DNA of 64,000 nucleotides from positions 6,696,001 through 6,760,000 of the forward strand of contig NZ_CP032543.1 in assembly GCF_003610995.1 (NCBI RefSeq). Direction: 5' to 3'. Origin of the DNA: Streptomyces griseus subsp. griseus. GTDB lineage: Bacteria > Actinomycetota > Actinomycetes > Streptomycetales > Streptomycetaceae. The stretch's first letter is position 1, and each line of letters begins with the position of its first letter. Shown here in pieces: positions 35,345 to 45,148 of this stretch. A program made the translations under genes and the position numbers. The notes beneath the pieces were generated by a model. That model saw nothing but the letters and a program-made list of their open reading frames with translations. It did not search any database and had not been told where the DNA came from.

Positions 35345-36565
35345 TCAACGGGTCATGACGACGGGGCCCGGCAGCGAGCGTGGTGCGCGCAGCGCGCTGA
35401 AGTGAGCCGAGAGCGCAGCCCCGGCCGCCGTGATCTTGCGGACGTCCGGGTGGAGGTAGCGCTGGGTGGTGGTCAGCGAACCGTGGCCGGCGATCCTGCG
35501 GAGCACGTGTACCGGGACCCCGGCGTCGGCGAACCAGGTCAGCGCGGTGTGCCGTAGGTCGTGGCGGCGCAGCTGCTCGTAGCCGAGCTTGGTGACCACG
35601 TCGTCCCAGTGTGTGGCGTCGCGCAGGACGGCTGTGGAGATGCGTCCGCCTCGTGGGCCGGTGAACAGGCCGGCGTCCGGATTGGGGCCGGCGGACAGGA
35701 TGCGTTGCGCGACGAGGGGGCGGATCTCCTCGACGATGGGAACCTTGCGGGCCCGCTTGCCCTTGGTGCCTTTGTCGGTCAGCCCGCCGGGGGCGGGTGT
35801 GGTCTGACGGCGAACGGTCCAGATCCACTGGGTGGTGTCGATGTCTCCGATGCGGCAGCCGGAGATCTCGCCGATCCGTGCGGCGGTGCACGCGGCGAAG
35901 ATGACCACGTCTCCCCAGCCGCGGTACTCGTCGTGGGAGGCGGCCACGAGTGCGTCGGCCAGTGCGACGAGTGTTTCCCACTCGGGCAGGGCGAGCGCGC
36001 GTGGGTCGAGGAGTTCGTCCTCGGCCTGCTTGTAGAGCTTCTGCCAGCCGGTCACCCGGGCGGGGTTCACCTTGATGATGCCGTCGCGGACTGCCTGCTC
36101 CATGACGCGGACCAGGACGGCGATGGTGTTCTTGACCGTTGAGCGGCTGAGCTCGTCGGCGATCCAGTTCTGCACGGTTCGGTCGACAGCACCGTTGGTG
36201 ATCATCCGGACCGCGAGGTGGCCCAGGGCGGGCACGACGCGCATCCGCCAGCCTGACAGGTAGGGATCGAGCGTTTTCAACTCCAGGCCGCGCAACGCGA
36301 GGTCCATGTTCGCGTTGCCGTACTCGGCGAGCTTCATGGTGGCGAGCGACGGGGACAGCCCTGCCTCAGCCGCTTCGATGATGGACTGGAGCCACTCCTG
36401 CGCTTCGTCCTCGTCCGCCTTCCCCTCCGACAGGGACAGGCGCCGCTTCGTAGCCGGGTCGAACCAGCGGACCCGCGCACGGTACGGGTTGGGGCGATCA
36501 GGCCGGTACTCGATGTCGGTCGTGAGTCGGACACCGACCGGCACAACGGCTTTCTCGGCCGTCAT
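35345..36565 (-). CDS. Tyrosine recombinase (site-specific integrase) of the island
   Basis: 406 residues from ATG 36565. The catalytic set is visible: first Arg in AACTAARIGEI, HDLRHTALTWF (His-X2-Arg), and the C-terminal LRRIAGHGSLTTTQRYLHP with Tyr nucleophile. The N-terminal region holds the SAM-like core-binding domain. It should integrate and excise the element at tRNA-Pro, as pSAM2-type elements do. The start overlaps the upstream excisionase-like gene by ATGA. Confidence 0.95.
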   Translation of the reverse strand: MTAEKAVVPVGVRLTTDIEYRPDRPNPYRARVRWFDPATKRRLSLSEGKADEDEAQEWLQSIIEAAEAGLSPSLATMKLAEYGNANMDLALRGLELKTLDPYLSGWRMRVVPALGHLAVRMITNGAVDRTVQNWIADELSRSTVKNTIAVLVRVMEQAVRDGIIKVNPARVTGWQKLYKQAEDELLDPRALALPEWETLVALADALVAASHDEYRGWGDVVIFAACTAARIGEISGCRIGDIDTTQWIWTVRRQTTPAPGGLTDKGTKGKRARKVPIVEEIRPLVAQRILSAGPNPDAGLFTGPRGGRISTAVLRDATHWDDVVTKLGYEQLRRHDLRHTALTWFADAGVPVHVLRRIAGHGSLTTTQRYLHPDVRKITAAGAALSAHFSALRAPRSLPGPVVMTR

Positions 36566-36861
36566 GCGTCTCCGCGCGGAACGGTCCGGCGGCAACGCGG
36601 CCATTCCTCAACGTCGACCGCGCTATACACGATGACGCGTTCCGAAACCGCAACGAACGGCGGGCCCTGGGGCGGCCGGGCGGTGCGCCAACGGCGCAGA
36701 GTCGAGGTGTCTACGCGCAGGCGGGCGGCAAGGTCGCGTGTCGAATACCAGACATTGGCCAGGAGAGGCGATTGGCTATCATCTAGGATGAATTGGGCCT
36801 CTTTCTCATTCTCTGTGTGCGCCTGATGGTCTGTGTAGGCTGCTGTCGGTCCGATGGGCAA
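36562..36861 (-). CDS. Excisionase-like helix-turn-helix protein
   Basis: The C-terminal 60 residues (YSTRDLAARLRVDTSTLRRWRTARPPQGPPFVAVSERVIVYSAVDVEEW) form a MerR-like winged helix typical of Xis proteins encoded beside integrases. No ATG or GTG suits the frame. TTG 36859-36861 with GGAGAT upstream is the best start (99 residues), so the 5' end is uncertain. Confidence 0.72.
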   Translation of the reverse strand: MPIGPTAAYTDHQAHTENEKEAQFILDDSQSPLLANVWYSTRDLAARLRVDTSTLRRWRTARPPQGPPFVAVSERVIVYSAVDVEEWPRCRRTVPRGDA

Positions 36862-37658
36862 GAGCGGTAGATCTCCGGGGGTAAGGAGAGCATCAGAGGG
36901 ATGCAGTGAAATGCGGCCGACGACGGGCGACGCAGCCCGCAGGTGGAGAGTTGGGGGATCCTGCGTGCGCCGGAAGCGGTGATTCCCTTCTGGTGAACTG
37001 ATCCGCAGTGGTGCTCGGGGCAAACGGTGGACAACAATCGTCTGCAGACACACCGGTTTGACTAATCGTCGATGGGCGGCTAAGTTGCCGACGCTTGCGG
37101 AAGTGAGTGTCAGGTGCTGTGCCGAGAGAATGCTTCTCGATGACGCATCAGGTGGAATGCTTGGCCATCCTGGAGCCCGCCGCAAAGGGCGCCTGACCTG
37201 CAGGTTCGGAGCGTGTGCGCTATGCGCATTGCTGGTGTTACGGGCGATATCTTGACGCTGAAATGACGCTCTCCGAGGTATCTTGGCGCTCGTTCTGATG
37301 GGTCATCAGGTGCATCCCGCCGCTGGTCAGGCGGGCTCCTGACTGTACGGGTTCGGCAAAGTGCCGGAATTTCGTAGTGCTGAGCGGTCCCACTCAGTCA
37401 CCTGCGCAGAGTTCCAGCAGGTTCTTCGTCTGCTGGTGATACACGCCTCCCATGGCCCCTGACCAGCGGAAACGGCCACTACGCGGCCGAGCCGTAGGCG
37501 GCTGGTCCGCGTATGGCCCGGAATCTTGGTCGGCACGGAGTGCACCCCTGATTGTCAGCCCGTGGTGGCGGCGAGTTGGCGGGTCGCTCCGGAACCGGCT
37601 TGGCGCCGTGGCGGCGGGAACAATGGCAAGGGCTGGAACGAAATGCCTTCCGCCCAGT
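36862..37658. other. Stretch without a recognisable gene, lower GC
   Basis: About 800 bp upstream of the excisionase gene hold only short unsupported frames. Base composition is visibly lower in GC than in the flanking core. A degenerate CRISPR-like array begins at its right end. Confidence 0.55.
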
Positions 37659-37873
37659 GGAACACCCCCGCGTCGGCAGGGAGGACCGCCACCCGCGCCG
37701 AGCGCCCTCCCTGGCGAGCGGAGCGTCCTCGCGTTCGCGGGGGTGATGCGCAGGTCGGTAAGGGCTACGGGTCCCCGTCGCAGTCCTCCCCGTCGACGCG
37801 GGGGTGATCCGCCGTCATCTGGCGGGACGGCCGCATCGACTTCGTCCTCCCCGCCGACGCGAGGGTGATCCGC
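37659..37873 (+). CRISPR. Degenerate type I-E-like CRISPR remnant (three direct repeats, one inverted)
   Basis: Repeat-like units GTCCTCCCCGTCGACGCGGG followed by GGTGATCCGC end at 37,751, 37,812 and 37,873, an exact 61-bp period as expected for about 29-bp repeats with 32-bp spacers. The first unit lacks 3 bp and has two or three changes; the third has GAG for GGG. A fourth unit at 37,659-37,686 is in reverse orientation. The GGAACACCCCCGCG-type repeat is typical of actinobacterial I-E arrays. There are no cas genes nearby. The last spacer runs straight into coding sequence. Confidence 0.68.
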
Positions 37874-37874
37874 G

Positions 37875-37958
37875 GATCTGGACAGCTGGCTCGACAACGC
37901 GGACGACGACCCGGGCATGGGGCCCGCCGGACTTCACCTGCTGTCGGTGCGGCAGTGA
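37875..37958 (+). pseudogene. C-terminal fragment of a gene truncated at the CRISPR remnant
   Basis: The frame DLDSWLDNADDDPGMGPAGLHL ends in a TGA that overlaps the next start (GTGA). It reads as a normal acidic protein tail but has no start; its upstream part is replaced by CRISPR-like repeats. The parent gene is not identifiable. Confidence 0.45.
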
Positions 37959-38056
37959 AGTACCGGGTGCTCGCCGTGGTGGTGTGGGTCGTGGGCATGG
38001 CCGCCGTCTTCGGCCTCACCGTTCTTCTCCAGCATCTCGGCTGGTATCCGCGATGA
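37955..38056 (+). CDS. 33-residue single-span membrane peptide
   Basis: From GTG 37955: a short basic start, then one hydrophobic helix (VLAVVVWVVGMAAVFGLTVLL) and LGWYPR. It is coupled to the preceding truncated frame by GTGA overlap. Similar tiny membrane proteins occur in Streptomyces conjugative elements; that is only a contextual guess. Confidence 0.55.
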   Translation: MKYRVLAVVVWVVGMAAVFGLTVLLQHLGWYPR

Positions 38057-38125
38057 GCTTAGGGTCGCGCACACAGCAGAAACGGCGGCCTTCTCCGTAT
38101 ACTGGCCGCGGTAAGCTCAAATGCC

Positions 38126-38365
38126 ATGATCGACGAGCTGCACCAGCAACTGGCCAAGTACGACTGGGCCGTGAGCAAGGCGAACAACATCGACCGGACC
38201 TTGCCCGAGAGGGAGCGGTGGGCCCTGGGCGTCGCGGCTCCTGGCCTGGCGGCGCACGCACCGAGCAATCGCACCAACCCGACGTGCACCGGATGCCCTG
38301 GTGAACCGTGGCCGTGCAGCACTGCCACGGGCGCCATGGTGATGGCCGACTCGAAGTACAACTAG
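38126..38365 (+). CDS. Hypothetical protein interrupted at the IS5-family element
   Basis: 79 residues. The first part (IDELHQQLAKYDWAVSKANNI) looks like a normal amphipathic helix; the second half is less convincing. Its stop lies exactly at the left edge of the insertion sequence, so the natural end may have been lost. Confidence 0.4.
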   Translation: MIDELHQQLAKYDWAVSKANNIDRTLPERERWALGVAAPGLAAHAPSNRTNPTCTGCPGEPWPCSTATGAMVMADSKYN

Positions 38366-39615
38366 AGCGTGTCTCTTTGATGGGTTGATCAGTTGATCGG
38401 AGGCGTCTGTCCGGTTAGTGATCACTGATGCGATGTGGGACCGGATCGAGCCGTTGATGCCGGCCGATCCGATCCGCGGGCGGCGGTGGGCCGACCACCG
38501 TCGCACCCTTGAGGCCATCGCGTGGAAGTACCGCACCTGCTCGCCCTGGCGGGCCCTGCGGGACGAACTCGGCTCGTTCCAGACCGCTCATAAGCGACTG
38601 CTCAGGTGGGCCGTGGACGGCACTTGGGAACGGATTCTCGCGGCACTTTTGAAAGTAGCCGATGCCGGTGACGACATCGGCTGGACCGTGTCGGTGGACT
38701 CTACGGTTTGCCGGGCCCACCAGCACGCCGCCGGAGCCAGGAGAAAGGGGTTCCGGATCGGGCTGAGCTAGACGACCACGCGCTCGGTCGTTCCCGCGGC
38801 GGCCTGAGTACGAAGGTCCACCTCGTCAGCGACAGCGATGCACGACCCCTCGTCCTTCGCGTCACCGCTGGCCAGGCAGGCGACGCCCCGGACTTCGAGG
38901 CCATCATGGCGGGCATCCGTGGTCCGCGAAGCGGACCCGGAAGACCGAAGACCCGACCAGATGCTGTCCTGGCGGACCGCGCGTACTCGTCTCGCGCGAT
39001 CCGGAGTCATCTCCGCCGGCGCGGGATCCGCGCTGTCGTTACCCAGCCGTCCGACCAGGTAGGCCACCGCCTGCGACGGGGCCGCCCCGGTGGCCGCCCG
39101 CCCGCTTTCGACGCCGAAACATACGGGCAGCGCAACGCGGTCGAGCGGTGCATCAACCGGTTCAAGCAGTGGCGCGGGCTCGCCATGCGAACCGACAAGC
39201 TCGCCACCGCCTATCAGGCCGCATTCCACCTCGCCGCCATCCTCATCTGGGCAGAAGATGACCTGACTCAGCAGGCGGGCCGGCCGTGACGGAAACGATC
39301 GCCCCACGCTGCTGCCAGTGCGCGAAGATGACCTCATGGACGACCTCGTCAGGTCTCTTCGGGACCGCAACATGGCGGACAATCACACCTATGCCGAGGT
39401 GGCTCACCGCTTCGGCGGCGACGCCCTCCTCGACAGCCACCTGCCGATGCTCGACCTGGGCGACATGTTGGCCAGGGAGTACGAAGCCATGGATCCGGCG
39501 GATGCACGCCAGGCAGGTCTCGCGTACGCGCTCAACATGCTGGCGCAGTCGTACGCCGAGCACCCCGACTACCGCCAGGAGTGGCGTCCTCAGGCCCCAT
39601 CAAGGAGACACGCTC
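38365..39615 (+). mobile_element. IS5-family insertion sequence with passenger ORF
   Basis: The left end GAGCGTGTCTCTTTGATGGG (38,365) and the reverse complement of the right end, GAGCGTGTCTCCTTGATGGG (to 39,615), match at 19 of 20 positions. The 1,251-bp interval holds a transposase in two overlapping frames and then an unrelated reading frame. No matching target duplication is seen (CTA left, CGG right), so the element or its flanks may have rearranged. Confidence 0.75.
38418..39289 (+). CDS. IS5-family transposase made from two overlapping frames
   Basis: The first frame (38,418-38,771) gives WDRIEPLMPADPIRGRRWADHRRTLEAIAWKYRT, the DUF4096 N-terminus, and the DDE Asp in VSVDSTV. The second frame (to 39,289) carries HLVSDSDARPLVLRVTAGQAGD, VLADRAYSS (second Asp) and the ERCINRFKQWRGLAMRTDK region (Glu). 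The switch lies near GAGAAAGGGG at 38,741, typical programmed frameshifting for this family. The catalytic set appears intact. Confidence 0.88.
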
Positions 39616-39830
39616 CGGGCGACCTCGCCCACCCACGATCTCGGCACGAACGTCATGAAGTTGTCTACTGGGTGGCACTGACCTGCACCGATGCGGCTGT
39701 ATCCACTCCTGAACTGCGCGGACACGTCTTTCAGTTCTTTCGGGTTCTTGCCGCGTTACGTGCTCGATTCTCCCCACGCGCTCCCCAGGACTGTCTACAC
39801 TCCCCAGATTCTCCCCAGGAGGGGCTCTGA
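39336..39830 (+). CDS. Passenger ORF of the IS, DUF6221-like
   Basis: From ATG 39336: MDDLVRSLRDRN at the start and LAQSYAEHPDYRQEWRP near residue 90. That start and ending recall DUF6221 proteins of Streptomyces, from memory. The DUF-like part lies between the IS inverted repeats. The frame then runs on past the IS end to 39,830 with unrelated sequence, so the natural C-terminus has probably been lost. Confidence 0.5.
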   Translation: MDDLVRSLRDRNMADNHTYAEVAHRFGGDALLDSHLPMLDLGDMLAREYEAMDPADARQAGLAYALNMLAQSYAEHPDYRQEWRPQAPSRRHAPGDLAHPRSRHERHEVVYWVALTCTDAAVSTPELRGHVFQFFRVLAALRARFSPRAPQDCLHSPDSPQEGL

Positions 39831-39890
39831 GGGCGGGCATGGTGGCATGGGGCATCGTGCCCTCGGCGGCGACGGCAAGGGTACGTTGAG

Positions 39891-40379
39891 TTACTGCCCG
39901 CGGGCAGGGTGAATCCCGGCGCCGAGCGGATGAGGCACCGGGGCCAGGTCCCGGAGCGGCGTGGTGGGGCCACGGTGATGCAGAAGAACACAGACCCGGC
40001 GGAAATCCGTGACCAGTGCCAGGGCATTGGGCGCGCGCTCCGCGTCCATCCGGTGCGTCACGAGGAAGTCCCGCAGGTACGGACAGCACGTAGCCCACCA
40101 TCGCGGCCCGCCCTCGCCGGCCGAGGTGAGAGCGTCGAGAAAGGCGGCGTTCACTGCTGGCAGGCGACCGGACAGCTCTGCCCGCAGATGGTCGCGGATC
40201 ACGTAGTGCAGGGACAGGGTCCCGCGCGCTACACCGGGGTGGAGGCTGAGAAGGGACAGGTCGGCCATCTGCCGGAACAGGCTGAGGGAGGCGGCCTCGT
40301 CGAGGCTGGCAGCCCCCTCCCACAGACGGGCTGCCAGCGCGATCGCTACCGCCTCGTCCTCGGCGAGGACCCTAAGCTC
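39891..40379 (-). pseudogene. Fragment of a STAND/NB-ARC-type ATPase regulator
   Basis: The open frame gives LAARLWEGAASLDEAASLSLFRQMADLSLLS, then LHYVIRDHLRAELS and VNAAFLDAL. These are the winged-helix segments that follow NB-ARC domains in large actinobacterial regulators. No start, P-loop or sensor repeats are present, so it is a remnant of a gene of which both ends are gone. Confidence 0.55.
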
Positions 40380-40470
40380 CGCAAATCTCTCCTCTCCACC
40401 GGGGGGACCCTATGGGTTTCGTCAAGGGAATCGGGCTGCGTTTTCGTGAGTGGCGAGGCAGCATGGCGTG

Positions 40471-40953
40471 ATGCCTGACCTGCTGTGGGATGACGTGAAG
40501 AGCTTCTTTGCTCCAGATCTGATGGGGGCGCTGCCGGACGTCCGTGTCCCGGATGCCTCGGTGGAGGACTGGCAGGCAGGGCTTGATCTCGTTCGGTCGC
40601 AGGGGTGGTCGTGCGAGTACTCCGAGGACGGTGTTGCGGTCCGGCTGCCGAGAGCTGCGGACATGCTGGCCCGCGGTGAGGGTGCCGACGTGTTGCTGAG
40701 GGTCTGGCCGGTCCCTGGATTCCTAGTGATCTTTCGGGCGTATGAGGCTGGCTCGGTCGACTTCGACGTTGATCTGCGGGAGTTGCAGGGGCAGGACGGC
40801 GTGGATGTGCTGTGCCGTCTGCTGCGGGCAATCGGGCGTCGGCTCGGCAAGCCGGTACTGCTGAGCCCGGAGTCTGACCCGCTCCACCCGGTTCTCGGCT
40901 TCGACGTCGAGGCCGACCGTGTGGTGCTGCTGGGTGACCCGCAGGTCATGTGA
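40471..40953 (+). CDS. Hypothetical protein, immunity-like
   Basis: 160 residues from ATG 40471: LLWDDVKSFFAPDLMGALPDVRVPD at the start and ELQGQDGVDVLCRLLRAIGRRLGKPVLL near the end. It is acidic, cytoplasmic, and of a conserved type I remember as orphan genes near toxin loci in Streptomyces. The function is unknown. It ends 8 bp into the convergent IS110 gene. Confidence 0.72.
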   Translation: MPDLLWDDVKSFFAPDLMGALPDVRVPDASVEDWQAGLDLVRSQGWSCEYSEDGVAVRLPRAADMLARGEGADVLLRVWPVPGFLVIFRAYEAGSVDFDVDLRELQGQDGVDVLCRLLRAIGRRLGKPVLLSPESDPLHPVLGFDVEADRVVLLGDPQVM

Positions 40954-42181
40954 CGGCCACTGGCCGCAGCTCGTAGAAGGTGCTGTCGCGGAGCATCGCG
41001 AAGAGCACGTCGGCTCGTCGTCTGGCGAGGCAGAGAAGGGCTTGGGTGTGGTACTTGCCCTGCTTGATCTTCTTGTCGTAGTAGGTGCGGGAGGCGGGAT
41101 CGGCCAGGGCGGCGAACGCATAGAGGAAGAACGCCCGTTTGAGCTGCTTGCTTCCGCGGCGGGAGGGTTGTTCTCCGCGGATCGAGGAGCCCGAGCTGCG
41201 GTTGGCCGGGGCGAGGCCGGCGTAGGAGGCGAGGTGGGCGGCGATCGGGAAACCGCTGCCGTCGCCGACGTCGATGAGGATCCTGGCTCCGGTCCTGACG
41301 CCGACCCCGGGCATGGACGTCAGGACCTTGGAAAGAGCAGTGGGCATCCAGCAGTTCCTCGATTCTGGTGGCCAGGAGTTTGCGCTGGTCGAGGACGGCG
41401 CTGAGGGAAGTGGCGAGGCTGGGCACGATGAGCCCGACCGCGTCGGTGCCGGGAACGACGACGGTCTGTTCGTCCAGGGCGGTGAATATGTCTTCGACCA
41501 GGCGCTCGGCCATTCGCGCGGCCTTCGGATGTATGAGGGTGATCAGCCGTCGGTGTCCGGCCTTGCGTATCTGGGCCGGGGATCCGAACCGTTCCAGCAG
41601 CATCAGGACGGCAGGGTGCTGGATGCGCGGGCCCACAACTCGCTCCAGGTGCGGGTGGATCTGGGTCAGTAGCCCGCGGAGCCGGCTCGCGACCCGGGTT
41701 GCCTCACCCGCGAGGTCGTCGTCGAAGCCCACGATCATCTCCAGTTCGGCGATGGTCTCGTTTTCGAGTTCGATGGCGCGGAGGGTGTGCGGCATCGCTC
41801 GGGCCGCGTCCGCGATGATGAACGCGTCCCTCGCGTCGGTCTTGGCCTCGCCGGGGTAGAGATCGGCGATCCGCCGCATCGTGAGCCCGGGTAGGTAGGC
41901 GACCTTGCAGCCTGCGTCGCGGGCCACGGCCAGTGGCAGGGCGCCGATGGAGCGGGCTGGCCGACCACGACGAGTACGGTGCCGTGCTTCGCGATCAGCT
42001 TGGCGAACACCTCGCGGAGTTTGGGTTCGCTGTTGAGCAGCCGCCTGTCGAGGGCCTTCTTGCCGGCCGGGGTCAGCGCGATGGCGTGGTGTTCGCCCTT
42101 GCCGACGTCCAGGCCGAGGAAGGCGCCGATGCCACTGGTGTCGATCACAAGCACTCTCCGGTCGTACGGTCCCGGCCTCAC
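40946..42181 (-). pseudogene. IS110-family transposase, broken by two frameshifts
   Basis: The N-terminus (FLGLDVGKGEHHAIALTPAGKKAL) has the RuvC-like Asp; the middle reads YPGEAKTDARDAFIIADAARAM; the C-terminus has LTSMPGVGVRTGARILIDVGDG, SYAGLAPANRSSGSS and LKRAFFLYAFAAL, the transposase_20 domain. The frame changes near 41,955 and again near 41,345. Either the element is dead or, as elsewhere in this window, single bases were lost in sequencing. IS110 elements lack long terminal repeats, so the ends are undefined. Confidence 0.85.
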
Positions 42182-42861
42182 CTGCAGGCACCCACATTAC
42201 GAAGAACCTCCCCGCCTCCCGGAGGAGTTGGAGGTCATGCCCCTCATCAGCGGTCTACCAGTGCCTCCGGGAGCGGTGACACCCCCCCAGATCATGCGAA
42301 CTACAAGGGGGAGCTGTCATGCCGTCCCGGAGGCCGGGCATCCCATTGCGGAGCTGATCAAGAAGGTAATGGGGGGGAAGGAGTTCGGTGGCGGCGCCGT
42401 ACGGTCCTGGTCGACGTCCTGGCCTACGTCGGCTCCCCGCTGCAGGCGGTCCTGGCCACCGACGACCGGGACACCGCCCTCCAAGTGGTAGAAGACCCTC
42501 CAGCCTCGAGATGTGGAGGGCATCGGCCAAGCCGAGCAGCAGCCCGTACCCGTTCGGCGGCCGGAGTGTGTGGCGCAAGATCCGGCACGCGGACACCGCG
42601 GACGCGGGGGTGGCGTGCCGTCGTAGGCGCAGCAGAGCGACGGGCAGGGCGCTGGTACGGCGGGAGCTTGCGCCTGCGGCCAAGGACGAGTGCGGCTCTG
42701 TAGGGCACCAACGAGGCCCCTGTCCCGATAGGTTGATACTTCGAGCATCATGCCAGCCTCGCCATGGCTGCTGTCGGCTCACTTCTCCCCAACTGGCGCT
42801 CGCACGGGGGTGTTGAGAACGGACGAGGCTACTGTTCGCCAGATGGGATGATCGGTTGGTG
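42182..42861. other. No clear gene
   Basis: About 680 bp between the IS110 element and the membrane protein gene. Frames in several registers are long but Arg/Pro/Ala-rich and lack motifs. A possible protein-like segment on the minus strand (about 42,520-42,660, LADALHISRLEG) is too weak to call. Confidence 0.45.
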
Positions 42862-43834
42862 ATGAGATGGAGGGGGGCTCCTCTGGCTGCGCGCTATAGG
42901 CGGCAGGCGGATGAGGCGATACGGAAGCTGCGTGAAGACGCAGAAGTACTTGGAATCGGTCCTGTGCCGGGTCCGGTTCGGGTGGCCCTGCGGCGCTATC
43001 ACCAACGTCGGGTACGAACGTGGGTCTTGTATGGCCTGTTCACCTACATCTGCCTTCGCGTCATCGGTGAGGGGCTGTCGATCTACGTGAAGCAAGCAGA
43101 CGAACATGCCGAGCGGTTTCCGTACTACAGCGATGCGAAGGCTCTGTCTGTTTGGCTCATCGGTGACGTTGGCGCCGGCGCTATTGCCTTGCTGCTGCTG
43201 ACATATCCTTTGTGGTCACTTCTGGCTTCCGTCGCCCGGATGTGCGGCGCAGGTTGCTACACCTTCGAGCGTGTGACCGTCTGGACGCACTTGATCGGGC
43301 AGTGCGCGGACATAGTGCGGTGCCCTTCCGGAAGTCGTGATGCTCACCTCCGAGCTCTGTCCCTTCGACTTCCAGTTATGCGCGTACGAGGCGCTCGGAT
43401 GTCACGGGGGTCTGTCCCCTTCCTGTCGCGGCGTAACGGACCGTTGAAAAGCCACGCGGCCCAGGTTGTAGGGGCGTTGCGTGCCGCTGAGGCCGAATCG
43501 GACAAGGACCCGCAAAAGGCAGCGCACGACCTTGGGCGCATGGGTGACGATCAGCGAACGGTACGCCACGGGGCGGCTCGGAGCGCTCCTGGATGAAAGG
43601 GACCTCGGAGAGCCGCATCGGATGGATGATGCCGTGCGCCTGTCTCTCACGGTCGTTCTGGTCGCGGCGATCGTCGTAGCGGCAGCGCGGCAGGGGATGC
43701 CCGAGCCGGCCGCGATTGCTGCCGCGGTGGTGGTGGCGGCGATCATCTATCGGAACGCGGCTGCTGGTGGAGTCGCGGGTGTCGGCTTGATCGTCCTAGA
43801 GCTGCTGCTGGGCGCTTTCTTCCCCGGCAAATAG
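42862..43834 (+). pseudogene. Membrane protein of unknown function, frameshifted
   Basis: The N-terminal frame has hydrophobic spans (TWVLYGLFTYICLRVIGEGLSI and VWLIGDVGAGAIALLLLTYPLW). After KDPQKAAHDLG the sequence resumes one register over as AWVTISERYATGRLGALLDERDL, followed by two more spans to the stop at 43,834. One extra G at 43,534-43,536 accounts for the change. The joined protein is about 323 residues with four spans. No family is recognised. Confidence 0.65.
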
Positions 43835-43866
43835 TGAACTCCGGGCGACGCAGGCTGGCAGGTCCT

Positions 43867-44700
43867 TAGAAGTCATCTCATTTGGTGAGTCTGCGGTAGC
43901 GGATGAGGGTGCGGGCGATGCTGGTGGAGGCGAGGAAGTGGTCGGCTTTGCGTTCGTAGCGTCGGTGGAGGCGGCGGCAGCCGGTGAGCCTGGCCATGGT
44001 GCGGTCCACGGTCCAGCGGTGGCGGGCCAGCCGTTGCGAGGGCTCGACGCCCTTGCGGGCGATGCAGTGCCGGATAGCTCGCTGTCCCAGCCATTGCCGC
44101 AGATGGCGGTAGTCGTAGCCCTTGTCGGCGCGGAGTTTGCCGGGTTTGCGTCGGCGAGGTCCTCGGCGAGACCGGATCGGAGGTATGCCCTTCACGAGCG
44201 GGATCAGGGCCTGGCTGTCGTGGACGTTGGCCCCGGAGACGCCGACGGACAGGGGCAGACCGGTGCGCTCGGTGATCAGATGGATCTTCGACCCATACTT
44301 GCCCCGGTCGACAGGATTCGGGCCTGTCAGGTCCCCCTTTTCAGAGCTCGCATGTTCACCGAGTCGATCGCGCACCGCGACCAGTCCAGGTCGGCGCGGG
44401 GACCGAGTTCGTCGAGGACCACGCGGTGGAGCTTGGCCCAGACTCTGGCCTTCGTCCACTCAGTGAACCTGCGGTGGGCTGTCGCGCCGGATGGCCCGAG
44501 CGACGCAGCGGACAGTTGCTGCCATGTACAGCCTGATGTCTCTACGAACACGATCGCTGCCAGCACCTCGCAGTCACCGTAACGACGCCGGCCACCACCC
44601 TGCGGTCGCGATGGCGCTTCCGGAACCACGTGCTGGAACAACTGCCACAACTCATCTGGCACCAACCGCTCGACGATCCCCACGCCGGGAGGCTACCCAC
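43867..44700 (-). mobile_element. IS5-family insertion sequence, copy A
   Basis: It holds a two-frame IS5 transposase. Its 3' end (CTTAGAAGTCATCTCATTT, 43,867-43,885) is repeated in inverted orientation at the end of copy B (56,854-56,872). The other end runs into an unrelated transposase fragment, so the outer terminus near 44,700 is approximate. Confidence 0.75.
43878..44683 (-). CDS. IS5-family transposase (programmed frameshift), copy A
   Basis: The first frame (44,683 to 44,327) gives VPDELWQLFQHVVPEAPSRPQGGGRRRYGDCEVLAAIVFVE and CAIDSVNMRALKRG with the first catalytic Asp. The second frame (to 43,878) gives PNPVDRGKYGSKIHLITERTGLPL, LRADKGYDYRHLR (second Asp) and RWTVDRTMARL with the terminal acidic position. 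The switch is at A-AAA-GGG-GGA (about 44,332-44,342), the usual slippery sequence of this group. Confidence 0.88.
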
Positions 44701-45148
44701 CGCAGGGGGGGAGGACCGTAGTCAGTGGCCCATTCGGAGGCGCTCGTCGAACCGAAGCAGCACCCGTACCAGACGCCACACTCCAGCCACCGCTCCGAGA
44801 AGTCCGCCGCCTGCCAACACGCCTCTCCCTGCCGTGCCAGAATTGCATCCTTTCCCGCGTGAGCGGGCGGACGAGGCGGAGCTGAGCATGCGCGGCCAGG
44901 ACGAGCCATGTCCAGCGGTCGGCGGGCTGCGAGTCCCACACTTTGGGCCGGGTCCATCCGAGCGTCTGCTTGAGTAGTCGGAAGGGGTGCTCCACGTCGA
45001 ACCGGCGAAGGAACGCCTGCCAACAACAGTCGACGCGGTAAGGATCGGCGCCGGTGCCCGACCACCACAGCCAGACGGGCTTGTTCACACCGCCGCGTTG
45101 CACGCGCTCGCGGATGCAGCCCTCCTTGGCGAACTCTGGGCGTTCCAT
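44693..45148 (-). pseudogene. C-terminal fragment of a second transposase (NF041680-like)
   Basis: The frame reads CCWQAFLRRFDVEHPFRLLKQTLGWTRPKVWDSQPADRWTWLVLAAHAQLRLVRPL, the end of an IS4-like putative transposase family common in Streptomyces. The N-terminal DDE part is absent. It abuts IS5 copy A, which probably truncated it. Confidence 0.6.

Noticed and set aside
37058..37255. 65-codon plus-strand frame between excisionase and CRISPR remnant
   Set aside because: No ribosome site, no motif and atypical codon use; too weak to annotate.
37659..37873. Functional CRISPR-Cas locus
   Set aside because: There are no cas genes, the repeats have diverged, one is inverted and the array is cut by a gene fragment; only a remnant is claimed.
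42255..42782. Minus-strand frame of 175 codons as a gene
   Set aside because: Several frames overlap with similar composition, there is no ribosome site and no domain is visible.
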